Position numbers and translations under genes: made by a program
Shown here: one piece after another, positions 9,470-18,212 of the stretch
How positions within the stretch are numbered: position 1 is the stretch's first letter
Layout: each line of letters begins with the position of its first letter
Source: CAIWHR01 sp963813415
GTDB lineage: Bacteria > Pseudomonadota > Gammaproteobacteria > Burkholderiales > Casimicrobiaceae
Length of the DNA: 64,000 nt
NCBI GenBank assembly: GCA_963813415.1
Contig: CAWEYW010000014.1
Coordinates: forward strand, 3,080 to 67,079
Direction: 5' to 3'
Notes under the pieces: generated by a model
Databases searched by the model: none
What the model was told of the DNA's origin: nothing
The model's input: the letters and a program-made list of their open reading frames with translations, nothing else

Positions 9470-9495
9470 CAATGGGCGGCCACCGCCGCCCATTG
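9470..9495 (-). terminator. Perfect 11-bp hairpin between fimV and truA
   Basis: CAATGGGCGGC and its exact complement are separated by a 4-base loop. On the minus strand the stem is followed by CGTTTATGC, a poor U-tract, so termination after fimV may be only partial. On the plus strand the stem is followed by TCGTTTT, but no plus-strand gene reads into it. Confidence 0.45.
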
Positions 9496-9512
9496 TCGTT
9501 TTCGCAGGCGTA

Positions 9513-12201
9513 TCAGGCGAGCTTCTGCAGCAGCGCGCCGGCTTCGCCGCGCTGTTGCTCATCGCCTTCGTGCAGCACTTCCTGCAGGATCTCCCGCGCC
9601 CCTTCCACGTCGCCCATCTCCTGATACGCCTTGGCAAGATCGAGCTTCGTCGCCGCATCGTGCCATTGGCCGTCGAGCACGGAGGGCGTCGGATCGTCGA
9701 ACGTCGTGCGGTCCGGATCGAACGAGAGGTCGAGCTTGTCCAGGTCGATCGCCGCCTGCGGCCGGGCGAGCGCGGGCGCCGCATCTGCCGCGCCGGTAGC
9801 GCTTTCCGCGGCCGCCGTACGAACGGGCGCCGGCCGTTCCGAGTCGTCGAGGTGAAAGTCGAGATCGAACTTGTCGTCGGCCGGACGCGAGCCGGTCAGG
9901 CCGTGTTCCATGGCGCGCTCGGGCGTGTGCGGCTGCGCATCCGCGGCGTCGAAGTCGAGCAGGTGCCCGGCAGAGCCTTGCTGATACGCCGGGTCGCCGC
10001 CCCCCAGCACGTCCGCAGTGGAACGCGCGCGCGGCGGGGCCGAGGTCGGGCTGATCGAGATGTCCTCGTCCAGCTGGAAGTCCATGTTGCGGTCGTGTTC
10101 GGCATCCGCGGCGCTGGCCGCGACCGCCGGCTGCCCCACGTTCGGGGGCTCCGTGCTTCCGGGATCGTGCTCGACGGTATCGATGTGTGCCGCGGTCGCC
10201 GCAGCTGCCGCACCTGCCGCGGCTGCCGCCGCACCGACACCGGCACTGTCGCCGGAGAACAGCGGGTTGTTCGGATCCAGTTGCCGGCCGAGTGCCACGG
10301 CTTTCTGCCACGTCTCGCCCTGACCGTGCGACACCGAGTACAGCTCGGCGGCGATCGCCTCGAACGCCGATGGCTTGTTGTGCTGCGCGTGGATTTCGAG
10401 CAGCTTGAGATAGACCTCCTGCCGCTGCGGATCCTTCTTCAGCGCGTCCTTGAGGATCTCCTCCGCCTGGGCATCGCGTCCGTAGGCGAGATAAACCTCC
10501 GCCTCGGCGATCGGGTCCACCTCGTCGGTATCGATCGTGCTCATGCCCTCGCGGCTGAAATCGCTGGAGAGCGAGTTTTCGCCGGTGTTGACGATCCCGC
10601 CGCCGGTCGACCCGAACACCGTGTTCGACTTGATGTCGGTCCCGGAAATGATGCTGTCCTCGAAGCTCGACGTCTTGCGGCGACGGGCGGCGATGAGTCC
10701 GCCAATCCCGGCCAACAGCGCGAGCGCGCCCGCGCCGAGCGCCCACCCGGGCGTATTGCTCAGCACGTCGTCGAACATCGATGGGGCGCCGGTTGGTTCG
10801 GGCTTGGGCGCCTTGGTGACGGCTTTCGGCGCCTCGGATTTCGGCGGCGTCGTGGTAGTGACGGTGGACGTCGCCGCAGCGGGTGCGGCCGTTGCCGCCG
10901 CAGCGGCATCGCTGGGCTTGACCGTTGCGGTGGCGTCCGTCTTGGCGGATTCGGCGCGCGCGGCCGCAGCCTTTGCGCTTTCGGCCCTGGCCGATTCCGC
11001 TGCCGTGGATGCCGATGCGACGTTTGCGGGCGATGGTGCGACGCCCGCTGCAGGTGCCGCGACGCCAGACACCGTGCCGCCCTTCGCCTTGCCGGCTTCG
11101 GCCTGTGTCTGCAGCTGTGCCATCGTCTGGCTGCGCATTTCGACGGCGCGCTGCAGGTCCTTCAATGTCCGTTCGAGCTCGGCGATGCGCGTTTGCGCGT
11201 CCTTGAGCGCTCGATCGCGCGCTGCCGCATCTTCGGCGGCGGCCGTGCCACCCTTGCCGGCACCGGTGTCGCGCGATACGCGCACCTGATCGCGGCCCGG
11301 CTCGGCGGCCGGCGTGCGTTCCTGGACCGAGGTGGTGATCTTGCCGCCGGATTCGCGCCCGCCACTCGCTTCTGTCACGGGGGCGCCTGCCGCGACGCGG
11401 TCGCGGTAGGTCCGCCAGTCGGCGGCCTGCATGCGCACGACCTTGGTCGCATCGGGCTCCGGCGTAGCGGCAAGCGTCTCGGTCGGTGGCACCGTGAGGA
11501 TTGCCCCGCTGCGCAGGCGATTCATGTTCTTCGCGTCGAACGCCTCCGGGTTGGCGTTGAAGAGCGCAACCAGCATCTGCTCCAGGGTCACGCCCTCGGG
11601 GCGGAGCTGGTTGGCAATGCGGGCAAGGGAGTCGCCGCGACGCACGGTGTAGCTGTTCGCGCCCGACCGCCGCTCCGCTGCGCGCCGCCGCGCTATCAGC
11701 CCGCGAGGCCGCTGGAGCCGCTGCCGACCGCGCAGGGGCCGACCCGCCGGCGCGAACCGGCGTCACCGGTTCGACCGCAGGCGTCGGCGGCGCGAGTCCG
11801 GGCGGGTCGAGCAGGAAGGTGTATTCGCGCAGGACCCTGCCGGCCGCCCAGTTGAGTTCCACCATGAGATCGAGGTATGGCTCGTTCACCGGGGTCGGAG
11901 TCACGACCCGCAGGAAAGCCTGTCCGCCCTGCGTTCGTTCCAGCGTCACCCGGGCACGCGCCAGCACCCCTTGGTACGAGAGGTTGTTCTGGCGATACAG
12001 CGTGGGGTCCGCGATCCGGGCAGCGAGGGAGTCGAGCTCCTGGGGTGCCGCCGATGTGAGCTCGATGAGTGCCGAAAGCGGCTGGCCCAGCGAGGATTGC
12101 ACCGTCAGCCGGCCGAGGCCGAGAGCCGAGCTGGTAGACGGAAGCGCCAGCGCGATGGCGCTCGCCAGCAGGCTGATGGTGTGGATTGATTTCGCTCGCA
12201 T
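9513..12201 (-). CDS. fimV: FimV-family polar scaffold / peptidoglycan-binding protein, interrupted by an apparent 1-base frameshift
   Basis: FimV organises polar and type IV pilus machinery in pseudomonads and Betaproteobacteria. The first part (from the ATG at 12201, SD GGAAGG) encodes a signal peptide to SSALG, then the FimV N-terminal domain (LGRLTVQSSLGQPLSAL, ending REYTFLLDPPG) and an Ala/Pro linker. The LysM domain (SYTVRRGDSLARIANQ) and everything after it are in the next frame: a coiled-coil-like stretch, a membrane segment near WALGAGALALLAGIGG, an acidic cytoplasmic region with a TPR-like block (EVYLAYGRDAQAEEILKDAL), and the FimV C-terminal domain (LDLAKAYQEMGDVEGAREIL). Removing one G from the GGG at 11662-11664 would fuse the frames as AAVGANSYTVRRGD. 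The original frame also stays open to 9559, but its product there is Arg-rich nonsense. This is either a real disruption or a base-call error. Confidence 0.85.
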
Positions 12202-12238
12202 GCCGAACCCTTCCGAATGTATTTCGGATCCTCAAGCT

Positions 12239-12267
12239 AACATAACATCATGGGTTTAGGCAGGCAA
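12239..12267 (-). promoter_or_regulatory. Sigma70-like promoter of fimV
   Basis: On the minus strand, TTGCCT is followed after 17 bases by TATGTT, each matching the consensus at 4 of 6 positions, about 38 bases before the fimV start. It lies in a notably AT-richer stretch (12202-12383) that also carries five copies of TTAGC in either orientation. Confidence 0.45.
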
Positions 12268-12483
12268 GCTAAACCACGGTATTAGCTCGCTTTTCGGCCT
12301 TTCAAACCGCCTCCCGGTGTGCTAATGGAGGGTGGCGCGCCTGCCCGGGTGCTACACCTTGGGCTAACGGTTTTTATACGCCACAAGATGTTGTGATGCG
12401 AGCACGGTGGGGCGTGTCATGCCAACAGCATCGGAGCGCTGTTGCATTTGCGCCATCGTCCCGAACCAGGCCGCCTCGTCGGG

Positions 12484-13641
12484 TCAGGACGCAAGCGCCG
12501 GCGCCGCCGCATGGGCGGGGGCCCGCTCGAGCAGCAGCCGCAGCATGCGCCGCAGCGGCTCGGCAGCGCCCCACAACAACTGGTCGCCCACCGTGAACGC
12601 GCCGAGGTATTCGTCGCCCATCGCCAGCTTCCGCAGTCGGCCGACCGGAATCTCGAGCTTCCCCGTGACCGCAGCGGGATGGAGCTCGCGCAGGCTGGCC
12701 TCGCGGGTGTTCGGAATGACGCGCACCCAGGGATTCGCCGCCGCGAGCATCGCTTCGATTTCCGGCAGCGGCACGTCGCGGCGCAGCTTGATGGTCAGCG
12801 CCTGGCTGTGGCAGCGCATCGCCCCGATGCGCACGCACAGGGAATCCACGGGAATCGCCGCGCCGCCGAACCCATCTCCGCGGCCGAGAATCTTGTTGGT
12901 CTCGGCCATGCCTTTCCATTCCTCGCGGCTCATTCCATTGCCGAGGTCCTTGTCGATCCACGGAATCAGGCTGCCCGCGAGAGGCACCGTGAACTGCTCC
13001 GTCGGAAACGATGGATCACGCAGCGCGGCGGCAACTTTGCGGTCGATGTCGAGAATCGCCGAAGCCGGGTCGGCCAGAAGCTCGCGCACCACGCCGTGGG
13101 CGGCGCCCATCTGCAGCAGGAGCTCGCGCATGTTCTGCGCACCGGCGCCCGAGGCGGCCTGGTAGGTCATGCACGTCATCCACTCGACGAGATCGTGCTT
13201 GAACAGGCCGGCGAGCCCCATCAGCATCAGGCTGACCGTGCAGTTGCCGCCGATGAAATCGCGCGCCCCGCGGGCGAGAGCGTCGTCGATCACCGCGCGG
13301 TTCACGGGATCGAGAATGATCACCGCATCGTCCTTCATCCGCAGCGCGGACGCGGCGTCGATCCAGTAGCCCTTCCAGCCGGCGGCACGCAGCCGCGGGT
13401 GCACATCGTTCGTGTAGTCGCCGCCCTGGCAGGTGATGATCGCATCGAGCGCGGCGAGCGCGCCGAGATCGTCCGCACGCTTGAGCGGCGGAGCCGCCTT
13501 GCCGATCGCCGGCGGCGCACCGCCCACATTGGACGTGGTGAAGAACTCCGGCTCGATGAGGGCGAAGTCGCGCTCTTCCTGCATGCGCTGCATCAGCACG
13601 GAACCGACCATGCCGCGCCAGCCGACGAATCCCACTCGCAT
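12484..13641 (-). CDS. asd: Aspartate-semialdehyde dehydrogenase Asd
   Basis: Reduces aspartyl phosphate to aspartate semialdehyde for lysine, threonine, methionine and diaminopimelate synthesis. The start at 13641 gives MRVGFVGWRGMVGS, the usual N-terminus with the NADP-binding GWRGMVG loop; a GTG three codons upstream is possible. Of 385 residues, catalytic Cys134 lies in FIGGNCTVSLML. It is of the longer gammaproteobacterial/betaproteobacterial type. It follows leuB after about 200 bases. Confidence 0.96.
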   Translation of the reverse strand: MRVGFVGWRGMVGSVLMQRMQEERDFALIEPEFFTTSNVGGAPPAIGKAAPPLKRADDLGALAALDAIITCQGGDYTNDVHPRLRAAGWKGYWIDAASALRMKDDAVIILDPVNRAVIDDALARGARDFIGGNCTVSLMLMGLAGLFKHDLVEWMTCMTYQAASGAGAQNMRELLLQMGAAHGVVRELLADPASAILDIDRKVAAALRDPSFPTEQFTVPLAGSLIPWIDKDLGNGMSREEWKGMAETNKILGRGDGFGGAAIPVDSLCVRIGAMRCHSQALTIKLRRDVPLPEIEAMLAAANPWVRVIPNTREASLRELHPAAVTGKLEIPVGRLRKLAMGDEYLGAFTVGDQLLWGAAEPLRRMLRLLLERAPAHAAAPALAS

Positions 13642-13665
13642 AGTGACCACCTGTAAACCACCTGC

Positions 13666-13705
13666 CCGCTTTGCTCGGTGTCCCGCCGCTCGCGGGACGA
13701 AGCGG
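13666..13705 (-). terminator. Long two-part hairpin between leuB and asd
   Basis: An outer stem CCGCTT/AAGCGG encloses an inner stem GTCCCGC/GCGGGAC with a 5-base loop. There is no real U-tract on either side, so this may be an mRNA-stability structure or a weak terminator after leuB. The remainder of the 13642-13843 gap shows no gene. Confidence 0.35.
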
Positions 13706-13843
13706 AGGCGACATCAGCCCATCAGGGCGTCTTGATCGTCTTCGTGGTCTTGCTGAGACTGCGTGCGAGCATACCGCCGGCCCGCCGGTGGGCGTCTTGA
13801 GGCAGGGCAAACTGTGGCGGGGCTCGCATGACAGGCAATCGTA

Positions 13844-14929
13844 TCACGCGACACGCTCGCCACGCCGCAGCGCAGCGACGACGGCGTCGCCCATCGCTCG
13901 CGTGCCCACGGCGCGTTCGCCGGGCAGCGCGATATCCGCCGTGCGCATCCCGCGCGCGAGCACGGAGCGCACCGCGCCGTCGATGCGGTCGGCAACGTCG
14001 GCAAGGCCGAACGTGTACCGGAACATCATCCCCAGCGAGAGGATGGTCGCCAGCGGATTTGCCCGGTCCTGACCCGCGATGTCCGGCGCGGAACCGTGGA
14101 TCGGCTCGTACAGTCCCTTGCCGCCCGCATCGAGCGACGCCGACGGCAGCATGCCGATCGAGCCCGCCAGCATCGACGCCTCGTCCGACAAGATGTCGCC
14201 GAAGATGTTGCCCGTGACGATCACGTCGAACTGCTTGGGATTGCGCACGAGCTGCATCGCCGCGTTGTCGACGTACATGTGCGTGAGCGCGACGTCGGGG
14301 TAATCGGCCGCCATCGCGGACATCACCTCGCGCCACAGGATGCTGGTGTCGAGCACGTTGGCCTTGTCCACCGAGCACAGCCGCTTGCCCCGCCGGCGCG
14401 CCGTCTCGAAGCCCACCTTGCCGATGCGCCGGATCTCGCCCTCGCTGTAGAGCATGGTGTCGAAACCTTCGGCTTCACCGCTGGCATTGGTGCGCCGGCC
14501 GCGCGGCTGACCGAAGTAGATGTCGCCCGTCAGCTCGCGGATGATCATCAGGTCGAGGCCGGCGACCACCTCGGGCTTGAGCGTCGAGGCCGCGGCCAGC
14601 TCGGGATACAACAAGGCCGGACGCAGATTGGCGAACAGTCCAAGCGCCTTGCGAATCCCGAGGATCCCCTGCTCCGGACGAAGCGCGCGTGGCAGCGTGT
14701 CGTAACGCGGTCCGCCGACGGCACCCAGCAGGACCGCGTCCGCCTCCTGCGCGAGCTTCAGGGTCGCCGGAGGCAACGGCTCGCCAGCGGCGTCGTAACC
14801 GGCACCACCGATCGGTGCGCTCTGGGTCTCGACAACCAAGCCGTCATGGTGCAGCGCGTCGAGGACCTTGAGGGCTTCCGTGACGATTTCCGGGCCGATG
14901 CCGTCGCCGGGCAGCACTGCGATCTTCAT
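13844..14929 (-). CDS. leuB: 3-isopropylmalate dehydrogenase LeuB
   Basis: NAD-dependent oxidative decarboxylation in leucine synthesis. The 361 residues start MKIAVLPGDGIGPEI. The family signatures LTGDIYFGQPRG and the metal/NAD region GNIFGDILSDEASML and EPIHGSAPDIAGQ are intact. It starts 15 bases after leuD in the leuC-ecn-leuD-leuB series. Confidence 0.97.
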   Translation of the reverse strand: MKIAVLPGDGIGPEIVTEALKVLDALHHDGLVVETQSAPIGGAGYDAAGEPLPPATLKLAQEADAVLLGAVGGPRYDTLPRALRPEQGILGIRKALGLFANLRPALLYPELAAASTLKPEVVAGLDLMIIRELTGDIYFGQPRGRRTNASGEAEGFDTMLYSEGEIRRIGKVGFETARRRGKRLCSVDKANVLDTSILWREVMSAMAADYPDVALTHMYVDNAAMQLVRNPKQFDVIVTGNIFGDILSDEASMLAGSIGMLPSASLDAGGKGLYEPIHGSAPDIAGQDRANPLATILSLGMMFRYTFGLADVADRIDGAVRSVLARGMRTADIALPGERAVGTRAMGDAVVAALRRGERVA

Positions 14930-14944
14930 GCGCTCACCGTCCGG

Positions 14945-15583
14945 TCAAAGGAGCCACGGCTGATCGGCGAGGCGCTTCACTTCGAACGCGCGGATCTCGT
15001 CCGCGTGCTGGAGCGTGAGGCCGATGTCGTCGAGGCCGTTCAGCAGGCAATGTTTGCGAAAGGCATCGATCTCGAAGCCCCAGCGCATCGCCCCATCGGG
15101 CGTCGCCACCGTCTGCTGCTCGAGGTCGATGGTCAACCGGAATCCTGGATGCACGTCGACCGCATGGAAGAGCTGCGCGACCACGTCTTCCGCGAGCACG
15201 ATCGGCAGCACCCCATTCTTGAAGCAGTTGTTGAAAAAGATGTCCGCGTACGACGGCGCGATGATCGTGCGGAAGCCGTAATCGAGCAGTGCCCACGGGG
15301 CGTGCTCACGCGAGCTGCCGCAGCCGAAATTGCGCCGCGCGAGCAGGATGCTGGCGCCCTCGTAGCGCGGCTGATTGAGGACGAAGTTCGGATTGCGCGG
15401 ACGCCTGGCGTTGTCCACGCCGGGCTCGCCGCGGTCGAGATAGCGCCATTCGTCGAACAGGTTCGGGCCGAAGCCCGAGCGCTTGATCGACTTCAGGAAC
15501 TGCTTGGGGATGATGGCGTCGGTATCGACGTTCGCGCGATCGAGCGGCGCGACGAGTCCCGTGACGGTGCGAAAGGGCTGCAT
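14945..15583 (-). CDS. leuD: 3-isopropylmalate dehydratase small subunit LeuD
   Basis: Small, swivelling subunit of isopropylmalate isomerase, paired with LeuC. Its 212 residues begin MQPFRTVTGLVAPLDRANVD, with DTDAIIPKQFLKSI and the substrate loop FGCGSSREHAPWAL, both diagnostic. It follows the small lipoprotein gene by 16 bases. Confidence 0.97.
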   Translation of the reverse strand: MQPFRTVTGLVAPLDRANVDTDAIIPKQFLKSIKRSGFGPNLFDEWRYLDRGEPGVDNARRPRNPNFVLNQPRYEGASILLARRNFGCGSSREHAPWALLDYGFRTIIAPSYADIFFNNCFKNGVLPIVLAEDVVAQLFHAVDVHPGFRLTIDLEQQTVATPDGAMRWGFEIDAFRKHCLLNGLDDIGLTLQHADEIRAFEVKRLADQPWLL

Positions 15584-15599
15584 GGGCCTGCCGGAGTGG

Positions 15600-15746
15600 T
15601 TACTTGGGTTTGGATTGCTCGGCGGCCTTCTCGACCGCCCCGCCGGTGGCTTTCACGTCCTTGCCGACGCCGGCGATGGTGTTGCATGCACTCAGCACTG
15701 CAGTCAGCACGACCACCGAGGCAAGCAGCGCAAGGGTTCTGTACAT
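15600..15746 (-). CDS. Entericidin EcnA/B-like small lipoprotein
   Basis: A 48-residue protein with a strong ribosome site (AAGGAGAAC, 6 bases before the ATG). Residues 1-20 form a lipoprotein signal (TLALLASVVVLTAVLSA) with lipidated Cys21, followed by NTIAGVGKDVKATGGAVEKA, the entericidin pattern. Entericidins are tiny envelope lipoproteins first described as an E. coli bacteriolysis antidote/toxin pair; only one is present here. Its position between leuC and leuD is a recurrent betaproteobacterial arrangement, so co-expression with leucine genes is inferred. Confidence 0.85.
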   Translation of the reverse strand: MYRTLALLASVVVLTAVLSACNTIAGVGKDVKATGGAVEKAAEQSKPK

Positions 15747-15766
15747 CGTTGTTCTCCTTTGTGGCA

Positions 15767-17176
15767 TCAGCCGAGTCGACGCACGTCGACGAAATGCCCG
15801 GCGACTGCGGCAGCGGCCGCCATCGCCGGACTCACGAGATGGGTACGCCCGCCCGCGCCCTGCCGGCCTTCGAAGTTGCGGTTCGAAGTCGACGCGCAGC
15901 GCTCGCCCGGTTCGAGGCGGTCGTCGTTCATTGCGAGACACATCGAGCAGCCCGGCTCGCGCCAGTCGAATCCGGCCTCCCGGAACACGCGATCGAGTCC
16001 CTCGCGCTCCGCTTGCGCCTTGACCAGCCCCGAACCGGGGACGACCAGAGCCAGCCTGACGTTCTTCGCGACGTGACGGCCGCGGGCGACGGCGGCGGCG
16101 GCCCGCAGGTCTTCGATCCGCGAATTCGTGCAGGACCCGATGAACACCTTGTCGATGGCGATCTCCTGCATCGGCGTGTTGGGCGTGAGACCCATGTATT
16201 GCAGCGCACGCGCCATGCCTTCGCGGCGCGTCGGATCCTTCTCCTTGTCCGGATCCGGCACGCGATCGTCGATCGCCACGACCATCTCCGGGGACGTGCC
16301 CCACGTCACCTGTGGCCGGAGGCTCGCGACGTCGATGTCGACGACGCGATCGAACGAGGCGTCGGGGTCGCTGCGCAGCGTGCGCCAGTGCGCGACGGCA
16401 CGTTCCCAGGTTTCGCCGATCGGCGCGAACGGCCGCCCGCGCAGGTAATCGACGGTGACGTCGTCGACGGCGATCATGCCGGCACGCGCGCCGGCTTCGA
16501 TGGCCATGTTGCAGACCGTCATGCGGCCTTCCATCGACAGCGACCGGACCGCCGAGCCGGCGAACTCGATGGCGTGGCCGGTGCCGCCCGCCGTGCCGAT
16601 GCGGCCGATGATGGCGAGCACGAGATCCTTCGCCGTCACGCCCGCGGGCAAGCGGCCCTCCGCGCGCACCAGCATCGACTTCGCCTTCTTCTGCAGCAGG
16701 CATTGCGTGGCGAGCACGTGCTCGACCTCCGACGTGCCGATGCCGAATGCCAGCGCGGCGAAGGCGCCGTGGGTGCTGGTGTGGGAATCGCCGCACACGA
16801 CGGTCATGCCGGGCAGGGTCGCGCCCTGCTCCGGTCCGATGACGTGCACGATCCCCTGGCGGCGGTCGCGGAAGGGGAAGTACGCCTTGGCCCCGGTGGC
16901 GGCCATGTTGGCGTCGAGGGTTTCGACCTGCGTGCGCGAGATCGGATCGCGAATGCCCTGCTCCCAATCCTTGGTCGGCGTGTTGTGGTCCGCGGTCGCG
17001 ACGATCGAGTCGACGCGCCAGGGCTTGCGTCCGGCCAGGCGTAGCCCCTCGAAGGCCTGCGGACTGGTGACCTCGTGGACGAGGTGCCGGTCGATGTAGA
17101 GCAGCGCCGTGCCGCCCTCCTCCGAGCGGACCACGTGGCTGTCCCAGAGCTTGTCGTACAGAGTGCGGCCGGGCAT
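15767..17176 (-). CDS. leuC: 3-isopropylmalate dehydratase large subunit LeuC
   Basis: Aconitase-family large subunit that isomerises isopropylmalate. The 469 residues carry the three 4Fe-4S cysteines: C349 in FIGSCTNSRIEDL, and C410 and C413 in EPGCSMCLAMN. CGDSHTSTHGAFAALAFG (from C128) is intact. First gene of the leu series; 84 bases separate it from miaA. Confidence 0.97.
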   Translation of the reverse strand: MPGRTLYDKLWDSHVVRSEEGGTALLYIDRHLVHEVTSPQAFEGLRLAGRKPWRVDSIVATADHNTPTKDWEQGIRDPISRTQVETLDANMAATGAKAYFPFRDRRQGIVHVIGPEQGATLPGMTVVCGDSHTSTHGAFAALAFGIGTSEVEHVLATQCLLQKKAKSMLVRAEGRLPAGVTAKDLVLAIIGRIGTAGGTGHAIEFAGSAVRSLSMEGRMTVCNMAIEAGARAGMIAVDDVTVDYLRGRPFAPIGETWERAVAHWRTLRSDPDASFDRVVDIDVASLRPQVTWGTSPEMVVAIDDRVPDPDKEKDPTRREGMARALQYMGLTPNTPMQEIAIDKVFIGSCTNSRIEDLRAAAAVARGRHVAKNVRLALVVPGSGLVKAQAEREGLDRVFREAGFDWREPGCSMCLAMNDDRLEPGERCASTSNRNFEGRQGAGGRTHLVSPAMAAAAAVAGHFVDVRRLG

Positions 17177-17260
17177 GGAAATGGGTCCTTGTGCTGCAGC
17201 GCGGAAAACCGTCGAAGTTAGCCCGGAACCACGCCGGATGCAAGCCTTCGGGCGCCGACC

Positions 17261-18196
17261 CTAGAGAGCTGCGGCGGCCGCGTCCAGGATCGCGTCGTGC
17301 ACGCTCTCGACGGTGCGAGGCGCCCAAGGATCCACCGCCTGCGCCGGCAGCGCGCGCAACCATGTGAACTGCCGCTTGGCGAGCTGGCGGGTCGCGGCGA
17401 TGCCGCGCTCGCGCAGCGTCTCGCTCGGCGCATGACCTTCCAGCACGTCCCATACCTGGCGATAGCCGACGCAGCGCATCGCCGGCAGATCGGCGCGCAG
17501 GTCGTGACGTGCGCGCAACGCCTCGACTTCGGCGACGAGGCCCGCCCGCAGCATGGCGTCGAATCGTGCGGCGATGACGTCGTGCAGGCGGGCGCGGTCG
17601 GGCAGGAGCGCGATCGCAAGATGTCGCCCAAGGCCCGCCGGTGGGTCGCGGCGGCCATGCAGCCGGGACAGCGGAACACCCGAGCTCAGGTACACCTCCA
17701 GCGCGCGCTGGATGCGTTGCGCGTCGGTACGCTCGAGACGCGCGGCGGTGATCGCGTCGATGCGTGCCAGCTCCGCGTGCAGCGCCGGCCAGCCCTCCTC
17801 GCGGGCCCGCGCTTCGAGTTGCCGACGAATCTCCGGATCGGCAGGCGGCAGGCGGCTCAATCCTTCGAGCAGCGTCTTGAAGTAGAGCATCGTTCCGCCG
17901 ACGAGCAGCGGAATGCCGCCGCGGGAACGCACCGCGGCAATCGCGGCGAGTGCATCGTCGACGAACCTTTGCGCCGAATACGATGCGGTGGGCGGAATGA
18001 GATCGACGAGATGATGCGCCACCCGCTCGCGCGTCGCGCGGTCGGGCTTGGCCGTGCCGATGTCCATGCCCTGATAGACCTGCGCGGAGTCGACCGAGAC
18101 GATCTCGACGGGCAGGCGCTCCGCGAGTGCGAGCGCCAGCGCGCTCTTGCCCGACGCGGTCGGGCCCATCAGCAACACCGCCGGGGCAGGGTTCAA
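17261..18196 (-). CDS. miaA: tRNA dimethylallyltransferase MiaA
   Basis: Prenylates A37 of tRNAs that read UNN codons. The P-loop GPTASGKSALALAL is close to the N-terminus, and DSAQVYQGMDIGTAKP and VGGTMLYFKTL are family signatures. There is no ATG or GTG just before the conserved start. The TTG at 18196, 16 bases after the mutL stop, gives about 311 residues beginning LNPAPAVLLMGPT and is the most family-like choice. An ATG at 18319 inside mutL would add 41 atypical residues. Start therefore uncertain. Confidence 0.92.
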   Translation of the reverse strand: MNPAPAVLLMGPTASGKSALALALAERLPVEIVSVDSAQVYQGMDIGTAKPDRATRERVAHHLVDLIPPTASYSAQRFVDDALAAIAAVRSRGGIPLLVGGTMLYFKTLLEGLSRLPPADPEIRRQLEARAREEGWPALHAELARIDAITAARLERTDAQRIQRALEVYLSSGVPLSRLHGRRDPPAGLGRHLAIALLPDRARLHDVIAARFDAMLRAGLVAEVEALRARHDLRADLPAMRCVGYRQVWDVLEGHAPSETLRERGIAATRQLAKRQFTWLRALPAQAVDPWAPRTVESVHDAILDAAAAAL

Positions 18197-18212
18197 GACG
18201 CAGCCATGGCGA

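Noticed and set aside
9555..11855. 766-codon plus-strand frame opposite fimV
   Set aside because: It is Arg/Gly-rich with no motif, and only mirrors the long low-complexity fimV reading frames.
14096..17044. 982-codon open frame on the plus strand across leuB, leuD and leuC
   Set aside because: It is antisense to three confirmed genes, with low-complexity His/Arg composition; an artefact of high GC.
15767..17453. Long alternative minus-strand frame over leuC that continues into the entericidin-like gene
   Set aside because: Only its last 48 codons form a real protein with its own start and ribosome site; the rest is out of frame with leuC.
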